Shown here piece after piece: positions 5,769-5,998 of a stretch of 5,998 nucleotides of DNA; the stretch's first letter is position 1; each line of letters starts with the position of its first letter. The stretch comes from an uncultured Clostridia bacterium. Its GTDB lineage: Bacteria; Bacillota; Clostridia; Oscillospirales; Acutalibacteraceae. The stretch lies in NCBI GenBank assembly GCA_946539105.1, contig CAMNHG010000084.1, positions 1-5,998 of the forward strand, in the 5' to 3' direction. The translations under genes and the position numbers were made by a program. A model generated the notes under the pieces. That model was not told where the DNA came from. It did no database searches and saw only the letters and a list, made by a program, of their open reading frames with translations.

Positions 5769-5998
5769 ATTTTTAAATCCTTAGTGTCAATATCTATTGT
5801 GACAGGGCCGTCGTTTACGAGCGACACCTGCATATCCGCGCCGAACTCGCCCTTTTCAACGTGGATTTCGTTTCCGCTGACCACATCGCAAAAATACTCG
5901 TAAAGCGGTTCCGCAGTTTCGGGACGCGCGGCGGCAATAAAGCTGGGACGTCTGCCGTGCGAGCAGTCGGCGTACAGCGTGAAGTTTGAAATTATCAG
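5765..5998 (-). CDS. dtd: D-aminoacyl-tRNA deacylase, C-terminal part (5' end outside window)
   Basis: Removes D-amino acids (and glycine from tRNA-Ala) from mischarged tRNAs, a proofreading step in translation. Only the last 77 residues are present, about half of the usual ~148 aa; the frame is open to the window edge, so the start lies beyond 5998. Visible family features are [18 protein letters not shown] (from the third visible residue), the ALYDYF-like [23 protein letters not shown] with the invariant Gly-Pro that forms the cross-subunit Gly-cisPro active-site element, and a short tail. Most DTDs have SQFTL where this one has SNFTL. The stop overlaps the ATG of the next gene (ATGA). In many Clostridia dtd follows relA; that gene would be just outside the window. 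Confidence 0.94.
   Translation of the reverse strand: MIISNFTLYADCSHGRRPSFIAAARPETAEPLYEYFCDVVSGNEIHVEKGEFGADMQVSLVNDGPVTIDIDTKDLKI

Noticed and set aside
5475..5903. A 142-codon + strand frame across the MBL-dtd junction
   Set aside because: It is antisense to two well-supported overlapping genes, has no recognisable domain, and ends in the middle of dtd.
1..5998. Mobile element, phage gene, CRISPR array, toxin-antitoxin or defence system
   Set aside because: No transposase or integrase motif, no spaced direct repeats, no terminal inverted repeats, and every gene but one matches a common housekeeping family. MazG here is the chromosomal two-domain type, not linked to a mazEF pair in this window.

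Overview
The window looks like an ordinary chromosomal segment from an anaerobic Firmicute of class Clostridia, probably a gut-type Oscillospiraceae/Ruminococcaceae relative. This is inferred from gene content and order (dtd, MBL hydrolase, hemZ; SpoVB-type flippase, mazG, hup), the GGAGG-type ribosome binding sites, the low-to-moderate GC content and the use of a TTG start. No strain can be named. All seven genes lie on the minus strand, so transcription runs from high to low coordinates, and coding density is very high.

Region 1 (5998 to 3692) is a tightly packed three-gene unit. It holds the 3' half of dtd (D-aminoacyl-tRNA deacylase, cut by the window edge), a glyoxalase II-like metallo-beta-lactamase-fold hydrolase that overlaps dtd by 4 nt (ATGA), and a HemZ-type radical SAM protein starting 1 nt after the hydrolase stop. 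The spacing points to one translationally coupled transcript.

Region 2 (about 3695 to 3026) is a self-contained transcription unit. It has a good sigma-A promoter with an extended -10, a perfect 7-bp stem-loop in the 5' leader, one gene for a small uncharacterised protein (helical N-terminus, CxxC-x10-CxxC zinc ribbon, Glu/Ala-rich acidic tail), and a hairpin followed by a T-run that is probably its terminator.

Region 3 (2990 to 1) holds a SpoVB/MurJ-like lipid-linked oligosaccharide flippase with a TTG start, mazG (NTP pyrophosphohydrolase with two MazG domains), and hup (HU DNA-binding protein). It ends in a clear rho-independent terminator at the left edge. The flippase-mazG-hup order resembles the spore/cell-envelope and housekeeping neighbourhood known from Firmicutes (compare yabM-yabN in Bacillus). 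The genes are probably co-transcribed, although hup may also have a promoter that I cannot see.

Three start sites differ from the longest open frame: hup, mazG and the zinc-ribbon gene all begin at internal ATGs with good Shine-Dalgarno spacing. I see no mobile element, CRISPR array, tRNA, rRNA or phage gene, and no gene-free stretch over 300 bases. I do not see a new multi-gene system. The least-explained parts are the zinc-ribbon gene with its leader hairpin, and the true activity of the HemZ-like protein.
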